Below are positions 28,501 through 36,159 of a stretch of DNA of 64,000 bases, piece by piece (positions within the stretch are counted from its first letter, which is position 1; every line of letters begins with the position of its first letter). The notes beneath the pieces were generated by a model, which was not told where the DNA came from, searched no databases, and saw only the letters and a program-made list of their open reading frames with translations. The stretch is from Streptomyces nigrescens. GTDB lineage: Bacteria; Actinomycetota; Actinomycetes; Streptomycetales; Streptomycetaceae. The stretch lies in the NCBI GenBank assembly GCA_024349765.1, contig AP026073.1:3844001-3908000 (forward strand), read 5' to 3'. A program made the position numbers and the translations under genes.

Positions 28501-29436
28501 CTGTTCGACCTCGACCACCCTGGGCACTACCTGCGCCGGATCAAGAGCGTGATGGTGACGATTCCCTGCGTGGTGGGGCCCTACACCGGTGTACACGCCC
28601 GGTTGACTCTGCTGGCCAGCAGCACCCGGATCGATCCCGCGCTGGCCGAGCCGCCGGCCGGATGCTGCTCCGGCCCCGACTCCGACGGCTACCAGACTGT
28701 CGGCGACGACCGGCGCGTGGTGCGCACCTACGCCGCGACCGAGGCGATCGCCACGTCGAGCGGCCAGAACGACTCGGGCCTCTTCGAGCTGCGCTTCACC
28801 GACGAGCGGTACCTCCCCTTCGAGTTCGCCGGGGCCGTGAGCCGCTGGCGGATCGAAATGCCCCAGGAGAACAACCAGTTCGACTTCGACACGCTCGGAG
28901 ACATCGTGCTGCACTTCCACTACACGGCAAGGGAGGGCGGTGACGTTCTGCGCAGGGCCGCGAGCACGGCCGCGCGGCGGCATCTGCCGGGCGGGGGCAC
29001 GCAGCTGTTCGACGTGCGGCACGACTTCCCCGACGACTGGCACCATCTGACCGCGGCCACCGGTCCGCGGCAGTTGCCGCTCCGGTTGGGACGGGAGCAC
29101 TTCCCGTACCTTCCCGGTCATCAGGACCTGCGGGTCAACAGGCTCGGGTTGTTCATCGAGACCGCGGCCGGCGATGGCGTCGGCCACTTCGCGGTGCGGT
29201 TCCGGACCGAGTACGAGGAGCCCCACGGGTCCGACGAGAACGGCCGGTGCGGCGGCCACGACATCACCTGCGTGACCAGTGCCGAATATCCAGGCTTGTT
29301 CCACGGTGAGCTGCACCTGCCGTTGGCGCCGCTGCGTCGCGCCCGCGACCGGGAGCTGGGAGGGTTCACCCTCCCCGCCGAGATCGGCCCGGTCACCCGG
29401 ATGTACATCCTGTGCGGCTATGAACTCGTCCCGTGA
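19540..29436 (+). CDS. Tc toxin TcA subunit (receptor-binding and pore-forming)
   Basis: A 3,298-aa TcA, longer than typical TcA proteins of about 2,500 aa. An N-terminal beta-rich extension of several hundred residues has no counterpart that I recognise. A VRP1-like helical region is around 905-985 (EYLGISTEEYDLLYARDIAL), and a PA14-like beta domain is around 1543-1700 (GVLLVDEAGEYHFHAGAP). The Ala/Gly-rich pore-forming helices span about 2730-2970. The C-terminal TcB-binding domain has the family signature DERYLPFEFAGAVSRWRIE and DTLGDIVLHFHYTAREGG. Pentamers would bind target cells and inject the TcB-TcC cargo. A cysteine cluster (C2615, C2619, C2623, C2625) and C2252/C2253/C2256 are unusual. 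The ATG has GGAAGGG about 11 bases upstream. Confidence 0.93.
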   Translation: MPELIIVRLHPTKPMSATDFRAALDKLTVTAFDLTFADPRKGVPIGSAKGLAVTPADVTTHDVDVTATGIIQHYQDIAGGGLPPVTTRFQEAIATAVIVVTPPAGHPESPTASSYDLRLELTRDGLPIGDGELDFNITVTGVGTLPVLQPAYFAMPASAYAAVPATSPGGDQVELPKDGTPPNFADLVTKIDKVLAKDPGTGGSLVQRPPLSPAQSRHVAAELTWDRLVYPPPDLPRPLGEMYTEPPVVVGLDVREAENDRQRFEAELAGYHATVDARAARLATFVFAASAAVQGERLAADAARARLTFPILTGAETGPAAVTVVPQTGSTALDPTFAVPAAYLYALGATLPMTVDPEHRYDAARFATEAQSLAQLRIAIENGVVAASEPLLTRPAEPAIGPDAAARRLRALGSVTTSEPTVAPAPPVSDVVRSWSTHSGATEAIDAGFWAPAAAASPGPYLELVLRAVTGNHDPLVVAVGQPPLSVTTVAGLVAVTDEQWRTLLRGDPALLPPFTEPGTVSERAEAFVRHLRKFFTVPVTPPTAEAPAAGTLPTLGGSASDVFARMIAAYGDHGGGAFVFGAPRDEDAFAAALADTFGTDVAAQRWLEQAVAVLDGLHELTAFAAGDELRFSLMEALYSAGFTGTSQPGALPAADFAAALVGTVAHPFAARIQQAAGGPADPAGPPDESFAPVNPDGTLTDCVPPEHLSPFGPPQYLHDLLRVSAASTCEHPSTPVNMASIGELLVDRRGPLGDLQVTAADLGTPLPVIDLVNESLEKLAGGGTQGAIHHTAADRLAGHALGQPHAPATLFAVVPEHSSPATEALPQAHLDAYALLRKDFTAPALPYHQPLDVNRSYLRFLGTSRYAAMRRFRKEITKLVLDPAHEPAGFQSHRWRYPVRLEIACEYLGISTEEYDLLYARDIALKKARGRLSLYEVYGFVKESVGGSSWTDTVLRVPEFLERTGLSYCEFLELWRSGFVEFHNAAPEGAASDFPDCEPCCLDDLRIRFTDPTDEQDPRAALRRLIVFVRLWRRLGEGAAPGITFAMLRDVCEVLRLFHGSAINADFCRQLAALLILHAELCLPLVDTYRADAASSAERVPLLGLWATEPPAAGAVELVLDRIGDLARARYSCGDREPRFAKALAENLTVLSRLAGFAPDTASDTWYALPTHTLRFVEVLGKIYASDFTVGEIMWLFTVEEHRDGDDPFALQDRNESADDPLSLPEPAGSTGCDEAQTLWALRRSLLAVHVSEEDAEAWTWPRMTAALRDEFGYVPASSGPDAWQALGEHLFPAVLERCGCPVEVRGRQYRTPLAAADTSPQMWLRPEDGPFGYDSTAQELWTSLPVSDTEVIEELSHMRPLREAERVAVRNLYFAPRAALAPFAAIFDDAESAIDTLVSEPDEQARFAYFQAHFARFHARCKVIVDHLAAHVAAVSGCPADAAAAATVLRTLWADENAASTPWETDDGKTPEVTWAPPPSGGAFAALLGLVGTGLLGELHDGAGNLVWRETRGPATAFGPVRNHYNAPVPTVLPAMDLTPSPAQSRLVGVRNGFAVREGDAEPLGGASPFTARWTGVLLVDEAGEYHFHAGAPTEGDTAPDFARAREHRWRVALGRGQKTWIMLDHHWASDDAPAAASRGVRLRRGAYRLTIEYAQSDPTFERAEEVCPEHTGFQLKYRGPDSDGVLTEVGFDRLFRDAKNGTLSDGLVGSEGLYASDEAAAQYLEQRYGATLRDIRRTYQRAVKAALLARRFALSATIVPGYRQSELGHLITHPESFAGTSYPRTGPSAFGVHHAWFDFDLLPVSDPYPPQPVGDQRTAPSPRRQAALFDWWERLFDYCLLRAQTESARERPVWLLFADVREQQPDDPAQLLRHLGVDLAHSPLLHTYFATPPYSLDADDLTDERWALRVWQGEKWLTRLRSHFACRWIGDAVPREWAADDPGAQPDSGNANLTRFVRDGCFENGEPLRYEDLRGLNDGLRERARTALLGYLCGMDRVPLPWAPGTFATAPKDLSDLLVQDVETGICQRMSRIEEAIRTVQAFVQRARLGLEPTLRPGPEFVRLWERRLATYRVWEACRRRETYGENWIEWDELSTARESEAFAFLESELRRSTLTVPVPGGLEWWPGQRPPEHPSLTPLQAREPSGIQLRQPAPEGLRLLGSPERAARNSWLAPVLGLTPDVRPPDDDRPRRENDTRDRQEGSSDSHGGLPLWLSAAVRLGTRFVRVAAAGLPPAGTPFDAWHEETNCCAQCGEERHHVDEYYFWLADSAFSSAQVQYADVGAQPDRTHRDTSDWHRPEKLPALLDWDAQPMVHLYWSRVRHGEFDPPRRSSQGVAVTGETATLKFSGRTADSLRFEVVGAVTPVIGHADPTPPGFRYDLAEDNAVPLPLVETPAPAPSFPGGLAAYPYFVYVAPGAPLLPPSPFSVAMTVAGALRTHCRYESALKWYELAYRPQARDNTWASCATDNQRRRRGQDLPCCPSAPVGEDRARNRAVLLAHLETLVQWAEAHACRNTVEGAQQAGVLLAAVQRILGDRPTVVRARDHVGEPMTVSGLVTRPAPLNPRLTALYDDTADRIALIHHCLNRYRLPQRGAFGQTGPREGWQETVEQCAGDCAEDCKCGGSPYRFTFLVAKANELCAEVRQLGAALLAAYEKGDAEALAALRNNHERQLLDLALEIRKNQWREADWQVQALDKTKEGALARLRYYQELIAGGLNAGETGHAALTGVSIASRIAGNVLEGVAQGIGISPDMWIGIAGIAGTPLEFNQLPVGNKLASGFSTAARIMMAIADNANTGAGLSLTEGGWARREREWHHQVEIIGIEIEQIERQILAAHRRRDIALRELNNHQQQIHNSAEVSDFLRDKFTGTQLYLHLQRETAALYRGLYEVTLHTCRRAQRAFNYERGHTARAFLPEAGWDGLHEGLLAGERLQLAVRQMEGAYLDANCREYELTKHISMRKEFPLAFLHLQHAGWAEIEIPEWLFDLDHPGHYLRRIKSVMVTIPCVVGPYTGVHARLTLLASSTRIDPALAEPPAGCCSGPDSDGYQTVGDDRRVVRTYAATEAIATSSGQNDSGLFELRFTDERYLPFEFAGAVSRWRIEMPQENNQFDFDTLGDIVLHFHYTAREGGDVLRRAASTAARRHLPGGGTQLFDVRHDFPDDWHHLTAATGPRQLPLRLGREHFPYLPGHQDLRVNRLGLFIETAAGDGVGHFAVRFRTEYEEPHGSDENGRCGGHDITCVTSAEYPGLFHGELHLPLAPLRRARDRELGGFTLPAEIGPVTRMYILCGYELVP

Positions 29437-29470
29437 ACGAGCCGCTGACTGGCGTGTCCCTGCCGGTGGC

Positions 29471-32164
29471 TCAAGACAGCCGTTCCGCGAGCTCGGCCAC
29501 CGACTTTCCCTCATGCTCGGCGAGCAGCGAGCGCAGCGCGACGCACGACTTGGCGTGGCGCGCATCGCTCAGCCCGACTCGCCGGAGGGCTCTGGCCCAT
29601 GAGTGGTCGTCCGTGGTGCTCTCCGCGAGAATCTCCAGTCCCGTCGCTCCATCGAAGCGTCGGCGCAGGGACGCCTGGAGCGCCGGCCAGCGGGCCGCGA
29701 TCTCGGAAAGAACCACCAGATGAACGGCCTCTTGCACCGACAGTCTTTCCAGTCCGTGCTCCTTGTGGCCCAGCACCCGAAGATGGAACTGCCACAACGT
29801 CAAAAGCCGTTTCACTTCACGAAGCGAGAGATCGTTCTGTGCGCGCAGGCGTTTGCCGAGCTGCTCGCGGACCGAGTGGTCCGTCTCCAGGGCCCGTACA
29901 AGTGCCTCGGTCTCCGATGTGCGGCCGTCCGACGTGGTCGAGGACGGGGCCTGAGCAGGAGCCACGACAGACTGTTGTTCGCCCGCCTCGTCGAGGGCGA
30001 CGACGGCCGGCGGCGCCAACGGGGCAACCTCGCCCAGTAGCCCGGTCAGAGCGGTTTCGACGCTGCCCTGCGACGTCGGCGGCAGGGCCACCGGCAGTTG
30101 GACGAGCTTGCGCAGGAAGGTCCAGCCGACGGAGGGGTCCTGATGCGAGTCGGCCAGGTCCGCAGTCACGAGATCCGCATAGGCTCGGTCCAGATGCGCG
30201 GCGACGACTCCAGGGTCGAGCCCAAGGACAAACCGGCATCGGGCTTGGTCCTGGGCGCTCTGCCGCGTAGGGACGTACAGCGCGCCCGACAGAAACAGGT
30301 TGACTGCTTCGAAAACGTCGGCGGTCACCCGGGGTGAGCAGCGGTCCAGGTCGTCGATGAAGACGATCAGCTCGTGGCCGCCTTCCTGCAAGGTCGCGAG
30401 CAGTTCCCGGATGTCGTGCTGGACGAGATACAGGTATCCGGACCGGGCGTGGTAGTACGGGTCTCGCAAGGCGTCACCAACACCTCCACCGCCCCCAGGG
30501 GCGAGCACACCGCTCATCACCGGGCCGTCCAGGAGCTCGCCCGGCAGGTAGGATCGCGCCCGCCCACCCGCGAGGCGCAACACCGTATGAATGACCCCCA
30601 CGACGGCCAGGAGTGTCGGCAACGCCGCTGCCAGCAGAACCGCACTGATCTGATGCCCAGCGATGTGGTAGTTCTGCCCTCCCTTGGCGAGCTGTGCGAC
30701 CAGGGGAGCAAGCAGTGCGAAGACTGCTACTCGCAGCACTGGAGAGCACAGCCGCCGCAGCATCGTGCGACGCAGTTGATGGCGGTCCAGGCGAACCGAG
30801 TTCCTACGCAGCCAGTACCTCTCCCGGCTCCGCCCGTGGGGTCCCAGCGCCGGCTGCGCAGCCTCGACGATCGTCCGAGTCAGGCCTGCCCATATCTGAT
30901 CATTTGTCTGATGCGCCCAGGGGTTGAAGTGGGCAGTTATCGATGTCGAAGGCTGCCCCGCCCATGCTGCGTTTTCCGTGCGAGACACTTCGCTGTTCGT
31001 GGCTGACTCGGGGGTGGTCCGAATCAGCTGCACAAGCGCGGCCATGACCGAGAGATGCTCGGGCGAACGCCTCCACCAACGCCGGTGCGGTCCGGTCTTG
31101 TCGCAGCGTGCTGGCTGTCTGCGAAGGACTTCCCTTTCGATCAGCCGCATCATGCTCGTCTTGCCCGACCCCCATGGGCCTTCCAAGGCCACGACGGTCG
31201 GGCCCGTGGTGTCCACGAAAGCGCCGCCGGCTTCCACCATGGTTCTGACGTTGTCTTCGCCCGTCACCAGCAGGTCGGCGACAGCCGCGACCAACGCGTC
31301 CCGGTTCAGCAGGTCCTCGTCAGCGGGCCGATCGCCGAAACCTCGGCAGCGGACAGAACCATGTCCGCGCAGAGGGTCTGGCGCAGCCATTCCTGGCAGC
31401 GAGCGGCGGCTGGCCATTGCTTCACGCAGACGCCTCCCCAGGAGGTCTGGTGTACCCCCAGCCAGGTCGGGTTGGTCATCGAGCAGACGATTCAACCAAC
31501 TCAGGCCGTTCCACTGCCGGACGAACGGAAATTCATCGCGAAGGTCTGCGAACCATGCTTCCTCAGAGGGCGTCGCGTCGATCGGCACCACGAGATCCCA
31601 GTGATCCGGCTGAGGTTCGAGCCTCTGCAGCGAACGACGAATCTGCGCTCTGCGATCCGACGTCATGCGGCCGGTGAAGGCTTTCAACTCGTACTGGACG
31701 AAGCCGTCGTCTTCCGAGTGCTCAAATACATCGTATCCGCGGTCTTTACCATTGCCCTGGACCACCTGGGCATGAGGACGAAGCCGCAGAATGAGCAGAG
31801 ATACCAGTGTCTCGAACGTGGCAGGGCTCTTGACAACCTCAGCCCATTCGAATGGCACCCTGGAATCGACGCGAACACCGCGCTCTTGGCGAGCCGCATT
31901 GAGCAGTTCCAGCCACCAGCGCTGGTCCCGTGTTCGGGTGTTTCCCGCGAGTTGTCCTGCCCGCCCTTGCAGCAGGTGGACCAGCGCCAGGAAATCGCTC
32001 GTCAGCGCTTCGCTCGGCAGGGCGCGGCCGTTGAGCCAGCCGCTGATCGTCGATGCCGCCAGACGATTCTCGCTTTGCCTGGACAGCTGCCTCAGGGTCG
32101 GCCTTCCGGCCTCCTCGTACAACGCACGTAATGCGTCTCGGAACTGGTCCGCATGTTTCCCCAA
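29471..32164 (-). CDS. HTH-Mrr nuclease-KAP NTPase fusion, putative defence protein
   Basis: An 897-aa protein. Residues 1-60 form an XRE-like helix-turn-helix. Residues 112-185 match an Mrr-type PD-(D/E)XK nuclease: E118, D145 in GYDV and E159-L-K161. A KAP P-loop NTPase follows, with Walker A GPWGSGKT (329-336), a NPWAH motif, and Walker B IVFIDDLDRC (D604, D605). Two membrane helices (about 475-530) interrupt the NTPase, a KAP trait. KAP proteins include the phage-exclusion protein PifA, so a role in sensing invaders and cutting DNA is likely. The start is TTG at 32164, with GGGAGGGCG six bases upstream. It ends 34 bp from the convergent TcA gene. Confidence 0.85.
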   Translation of the reverse strand: MGKHADQFRDALRALYEEAGRPTLRQLSRQSENRLAASTISGWLNGRALPSEALTSDFLALVHLLQGRAGQLAGNTRTRDQRWWLELLNAARQERGVRVDSRVPFEWAEVVKSPATFETLVSLLILRLRPHAQVVQGNGKDRGYDVFEHSEDDGFVQYELKAFTGRMTSDRRAQIRRSLQRLEPQPDHWDLVVPIDATPSEEAWFADLRDEFPFVRQWNGLSWLNRLLDDQPDLAGGTPDLLGRRLREAMASRRSLPGMAAPDPLRGHGSVRCRGFGDRPADEDLLNRDALVAAVADLLVTGEDNVRTMVEAGGAFVDTTGPTVVALEGPWGSGKTSMMRLIEREVLRRQPARCDKTGPHRRWWRRSPEHLSVMAALVQLIRTTPESATNSEVSRTENAAWAGQPSTSITAHFNPWAHQTNDQIWAGLTRTIVEAAQPALGPHGRSRERYWLRRNSVRLDRHQLRRTMLRRLCSPVLRVAVFALLAPLVAQLAKGGQNYHIAGHQISAVLLAAALPTLLAVVGVIHTVLRLAGGRARSYLPGELLDGPVMSGVLAPGGGGGVGDALRDPYYHARSGYLYLVQHDIRELLATLQEGGHELIVFIDDLDRCSPRVTADVFEAVNLFLSGALYVPTRQSAQDQARCRFVLGLDPGVVAAHLDRAYADLVTADLADSHQDPSVGWTFLRKLVQLPVALPPTSQGSVETALTGLLGEVAPLAPPAVVALDEAGEQQSVVAPAQAPSSTTSDGRTSETEALVRALETDHSVREQLGKRLRAQNDLSLREVKRLLTLWQFHLRVLGHKEHGLERLSVQEAVHLVVLSEIAARWPALQASLRRRFDGATGLEILAESTTDDHSWARALRRVGLSDARHAKSCVALRSLLAEHEGKSVAELAERLS

Positions 32165-32338
32165 CTGAGCGCCCTCCCGCGACGATCGGGCCGCACTGAT
32201 CCCGAGGATGCGGCGCCGAGGCCTGCCAGTTTAGGCCTGATCCAGGCTTGGCAGCATCACCGTCGGTGAGGAACGTCGTACGCCTTGTCCGCGTGAAGAC
32301 GCCCGGGTGCCGAAACGAGTGAGTCTCCTCGCGGGACT

Positions 32339-33361
32339 TCAACTTGCCGGCGGGGTCGGGTCGTTACCCGCCTGTGCTGGAGGTGCGGGTTGTGATGCCG
32401 GATCTGACGGGGGATCCGGTGGGGGATCGTCATCCGGAACGGGGCGCAGACGTGCCAGGTCGATGAGGGCGAACAGGACCGCGGCTGCTGTGGTCAGCAG
32501 GAGTTCTTGTGTGACCGGCAGCAACATGACATGGAGGAATGTGTCGAATGCGCCAAGGAACAGGGTACCCACCGCCACGTCGATGACATCGGCCTCGCCG
32601 GCTCTCAGGCTGCAGCCGCCGGCGGTCAGGACGAGCAGACAATCGGCCATCTCGGCGCTCACCCCTTGAGGGTCAGCCGCTTGCAGAGTAGCCGTGTGCA
32701 GCAGTCCGGCGAGTACGGACAGCAGGAACGCGGGAACGAAGACCAGAAGAGTAGGCCGCACCCACCCGGAAGCGTTCCCTTCGCGTAGTCGGACCTCCTG
32801 AACCGGTCGGACGACTCCCACCAGAACGAATGCGGCTGCAGCAATCAGGGCCGTCTTCGGTAGCCAGAGTTCCGTCCCGGTCATGGCCTGGATGAGGGGT
32901 GCGGAGACACCTGTGAACTCATCAGCCCCCATCAGTGGAGTGAGCTTGTCCGCACCGAGGAGAACGGCTGCCGCGGAGACCACGGCGTATCCCCACCCGG
33001 CGGTCAGTGTCAGGTAGCTGCTGAGCAGGGCGAAGGCCACGGCTGCGACGAGCGCGAGAAGGACCCCGAGCAACAGTTGCCCGTTGCCTTCATCTCCGTT
33101 CATTCCGATCAAGCCCGCGCTGAGCGCGGCGACCCCGATCATCGCCGGATCAAGGTGCCCCCTGCGCAGAAGCAAGGACTGGGCCAAGGCCAGGACACCA
33201 GGAGTGACAGATATCCAGAGTATGGCGGGCAGCAGGTCAGCGACACCTATGTTCGCCTGGCTCTGCGCCGCGGATGTGAGAACGAGAGCGACGGACGCGC
33301 TTCCCACCAGAGCCAGCCAGAGCCCTTGACCCCGTCGCGTGCGCTGCCCCAATGCCGCCAT
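32339..33361 (-). CDS. Permease-like membrane protein, orphan
   Basis: A 340-aa protein with about nine hydrophobic segments and a Pro/Asp-rich cytoplasmic tail. The stretch MIGVAALSAGLIGMN followed by GVLLALVAAVAFALLSSYLTL resembles sugar ABC-transporter permeases of the RbsC/BPD_transp_2 type. However, no ATPase or binding-protein gene is nearby and the similarity is partial, so it may have another role. The ATG at 33361 has GGGGGA five bases upstream. It lies upstream of the KAP NTPase gene on the same strand, about 170 bases apart. Confidence 0.7.
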   Translation of the reverse strand: MAALGQRTRRGQGLWLALVGSASVALVLTSAAQSQANIGVADLLPAILWISVTPGVLALAQSLLLRRGHLDPAMIGVAALSAGLIGMNGDEGNGQLLLGVLLALVAAVAFALLSSYLTLTAGWGYAVVSAAAVLLGADKLTPLMGADEFTGVSAPLIQAMTGTELWLPKTALIAAAAFVLVGVVRPVQEVRLREGNASGWVRPTLLVFVPAFLLSVLAGLLHTATLQAADPQGVSAEMADCLLVLTAGGCSLRAGEADVIDVAVGTLFLGAFDTFLHVMLLPVTQELLLTTAAAVLFALIDLARLRPVPDDDPPPDPPSDPASQPAPPAQAGNDPTPPAS

Positions 33362-33600
33362 ACAGATCCCCCGATCACCTTGAGCGCGGAAGCACATTCT
33401 GCCCCCGCTCGTCGGCCATGGACAGATCACGCATCGCTCGGCAACGCGGGCCGGTTCCGGAGATGATCGTCACCCGCACACCACGGTGGCCGACGCCAGT
33501 GCGGCGGCCACAGTGGTGAGTCCGGTGCCGGAGGACGACGAAGGGGTGAGAGGTTGACGATCAACCCGCAGTCAGCGGCTCCATGACCGCCGCGGAAGGC

Positions 33601-33640
33601 CACCTCCAGAGGCCTGGGAATCCCAGGGCCTCTGGAGGTG
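33601..33640. terminator. Strong hairpin, 19-bp stem
   Basis: CACCTCCAGAGGCC-TGGGA is followed directly by its complement with one bulged base. It lies between two minus-strand gene ends, beyond the small secreted-type remnant at 33738, and probably terminates transcription. It could also be the end of a lost element. Confidence 0.6.
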
Positions 33641-33737
33641 GGCGAGCCGTGGGCCCAGCAGGTGGCACCGCCGACCGCCCTGGCACGTGTTCCGCCATTC
33701 ATCACGGCCCGGCCAGACGGTCCCGATCACCGCGTGC

Positions 33738-33902
33738 TTACGAGTCGTTGTCCACGTACAGTCCCCAGGCGCGGCGACTGGAGCTCCCATCGCAGTACCA
33801 GTAGCTGTAGGCGGAGTTCTCACCGTCGGCTTCGCACTTCGCCAGGCTGGTGTACCAGCCGACGCGGATGACGCCGAGGGCGAGAGTTCCCGGCCCTGTC
33901 AT
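33738..33902 (-). pseudogene. Small Cys-containing protein, probably a truncated exported protein
   Basis: A 54-aa reading frame whose ATG overlaps the stop of the AraC remnant (ATGA). The body, with GWYTSLAKCEADGENSAYS, YWYCDG and a final WGLYVDND, looks like the mature half of small secreted actinomycete proteins, but no signal peptide remains. I take it as a fragment; a translationally coupled small protein is the alternative. Confidence 0.45.
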
Positions 33903-34313
33903 TCCGCGCAGGGTTGTTGACGATTCGCGCACGCCTCGGGCACCAGGTTCCTGTAATCCCGCGGTGGCATCCCGTAGGCGGCCCGGAAAAGGCGGCTGAA
34001 GTGCGCCGGGTCGGTGAAACCCCATCGGGCGGCGATGGCCTGGACCGCTTGGGCGTGGAGGCGCGGGTTGGTCAGGTCGAGGCGGCAGTGTTCCAGACGG
34101 CGGTGGCGTATCCAGGCAGCCGGCGAAGTGTCGTGGTCGGCGAACATCTGTTGGAGACAGCGCAGGGAGACGTGGTGGGCGTCCGCAACCGTCTGGGGGG
34201 TTGTGGCCGGGTCGGCGAGATGCTGCTCGATGAACGCGTTGATGCGGGCCCACAGGGCGCTCCCTCGGGCCTCCGCGAGGCGCTCGAACCTGACGCGCGC
34301 GCGAGAGTTCCCG
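33899..34313 (-). pseudogene. AraC-family regulator, N-terminal part missing
   Basis: About 137 residues matching only the C-terminal DNA-binding half of AraC regulators: an entry helix (ARINAFIEQHLADPATTPQTV), the first helix-turn-helix, and the second with AIAARWGFTDPAHFSRLFRAAYG. The usual ligand-sensing half of about 180 residues is absent. Beyond about 34313 the frame enters antisense of the adjacent NACHT fragment. The gene was cut by a deletion or recombination that also removed the front of the NACHT gene. Confidence 0.8.
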
Positions 34314-35843
34314 TACCAGTGCTGCTGACGCTGAGCGGATGGGACCCGCTGAACCAGCGGCTTCATGACTGGCTCGCCACGCGACTGGCCATCGGACTAC
34401 ATGTTCAGGAGGTCCGAAGAACACGCGGGCGGTGTGGTCTCCAGGCTCATCGGCACCGGTCGGGTCGCCGCCCTTCTCGACGGGTTGGACGAGATACCCG
34501 AAGCCGTACGCCCGGCTGCTCTGCGGGCGCTGAACGAGCAGGCGAACTTCCGTCTGGTCCTGTTGAGCCGCGTTGATGAGCTTGTTACGGCTGTGGCCGC
34601 GGAGGGACCGCTTTCAGGCTCCGCCGGACTCGAACTGCTTCCGGTCAGCGCTCAGGACGCGGCGGAGTACCTGACGCGCTGCCAGGCGCAGCCGCTCCCG
34701 GAGGCCTGGCGCAGTCTGGTGCGGCACATCCGTATGAACCCTTCCGGCGCGGTGGCGGAGGCACTGGACACGCCGTTGATGCTCACGCTGATGCGCGACA
34801 CCTATCGCGCGGATCAGCGCTTCGATCCTGAGCGCTTTGCGGACAGAGCCGCAGTAGAGGACCACCTCCTTGACCGAGTCCTGCCCGCCGCCTATAACGA
34901 CGACCGGCCCGGACAGCCGCGCAGTCGCTACAGCCTCGGCCAGGCCGAGCGCTGGCTCGGTGCCATCGCGCACCAGATGAACAGCGAGAGAAGTCGCGAC
35001 CTGGCTTGGTGGCAGGTCCCCCGATGGCGGCCAGCGTGGCCGAGGACGGCAGTCAGTTGCCTCCTCGTGGGATTCCTCGCCGGGGTGGCGGGCTTCTTCT
35101 GGGCGGGGCTGCCCGCTGGCCTCGGAGCCGGTGCGGTGGTGAGTCTCTCCGTGACGATGTCACTCACGTACGGGCGTGCCGGGGACTCGCCCCAGCTGTT
35201 GGGCCGCCTGCAGTGGAGGGACTTCGTTGTCCGCGAGAACTTCCTGTTCGGGATCGCAGGCGGTGGAGCGCTCGGGGTGGCCATAGGCGTCGCCCTCCTC
35301 CTCATCCATGACCGCTTCGTGATGCTTTTCGGAGGACTTGTGATCGGCCTCCTCGCCGGTGTGGTGGGGGGATTCGTCACGGGTCTCAGCAATCGCAGCG
35401 CTGACAACCGGACCCCCATCGGTCCCGTCTCCTGCTGGAGACAGGACCGCCAGTACACCCTCACCGCCGGAATCGCTGGCGGCCTCGCCGGCAGTCTCAT
35501 TGGCGGATCATGCCTGGGACTGCTCGCCGAATTGGCGAACGAGCGCATCTTCGGGGTCATCGACGGATTCCTGTCCGGGATCGTGCTGGTGACGGAAGGT
35601 GGCCTCCTGCTCAGTTTGGCGCTGAGCCTGGTGGGATCGGCGACCTGGCGCACCTTCCTCGCGAGCCTCCAGCTGCGCATGAGGAACGAGGCTCCGATCC
35701 GCCTGGTGCGGTTTCTCTCCGATGCTCACGAGCGTCACGTCCTGCGGACCGTGGGACCCGTATTCCAGTTCCGCCACGCCCGACTCCAGGATCGTCTGGA
35801 GGAGTCGTTCACGACCCGCAGCGGGCCCGGAGCCGACGGTTAG
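34311..35843 (+). pseudogene. NACHT NTPase with membrane domain, truncated and frameshifted
   Basis: The reading starts inside a NACHT domain: VLLTLSGWDPLNQRLHDWLATRLA in one frame, then a one-base shift at about 34390-34400 into the frame holding DYMFRRS and the Walker B region VAALLDGLDEIPE. The Walker A P-loop that should precede it is missing. The remainder includes the NACHT helical part and six or more hydrophobic segments (about 35030-35640). An ATG at 34365 opens the longest frame, but the product could not bind ATP. It is probably a dead defence gene broken at the AraC junction. Confidence 0.82.
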
Positions 35844-36159
35844 CGGCCGTCCCGGCCGGACGAGAACGGCCGCGACGTGCCGGTCCCATCGGCAGCACCC
35901 GAAGCAACACACCGGTTCTGGCGTCCACCTCCGCGAACCCGCGCGTCCTAGATGTGCTGTCCCGGGACGTACACAACTTCTTGCCCAAGCACTTCGCGGC
36001 CGAGGCCACGAAGTCGAGGTCGAGGTCGAGCAATGAGAGTCGAAGTCGGACACCTTGGCGTCCACTTCCCGGGCAAGCCGGCCGCCGCGACGCTGAGCGC
36101 CACCTGCCGGTGGCGCCGGAGAACGAAACTGACCGACCCTGCCGGAACGTCTTCGAGGT
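35844..36159. other. Gap without a recognised gene
   Basis: About 316 bases between the NACHT remnant and the pentapeptide-repeat gene. Short frames on both strands show no motif that I recognise. It may hold the promoter of the next gene. Confidence 0.35.

Noticed and set aside
25390-29565. 1,391-aa minus-strand open frame opposite the TcA gene
   Set aside because: Antisense shadow of TcA; low complexity, no recognisable motifs.
32339-33361. Annotation as a sugar ABC-transporter permease
   Set aside because: Similarity is limited to one hydrophobic stretch and there is no ATPase or binding protein beside it, so only a permease-like label is given.
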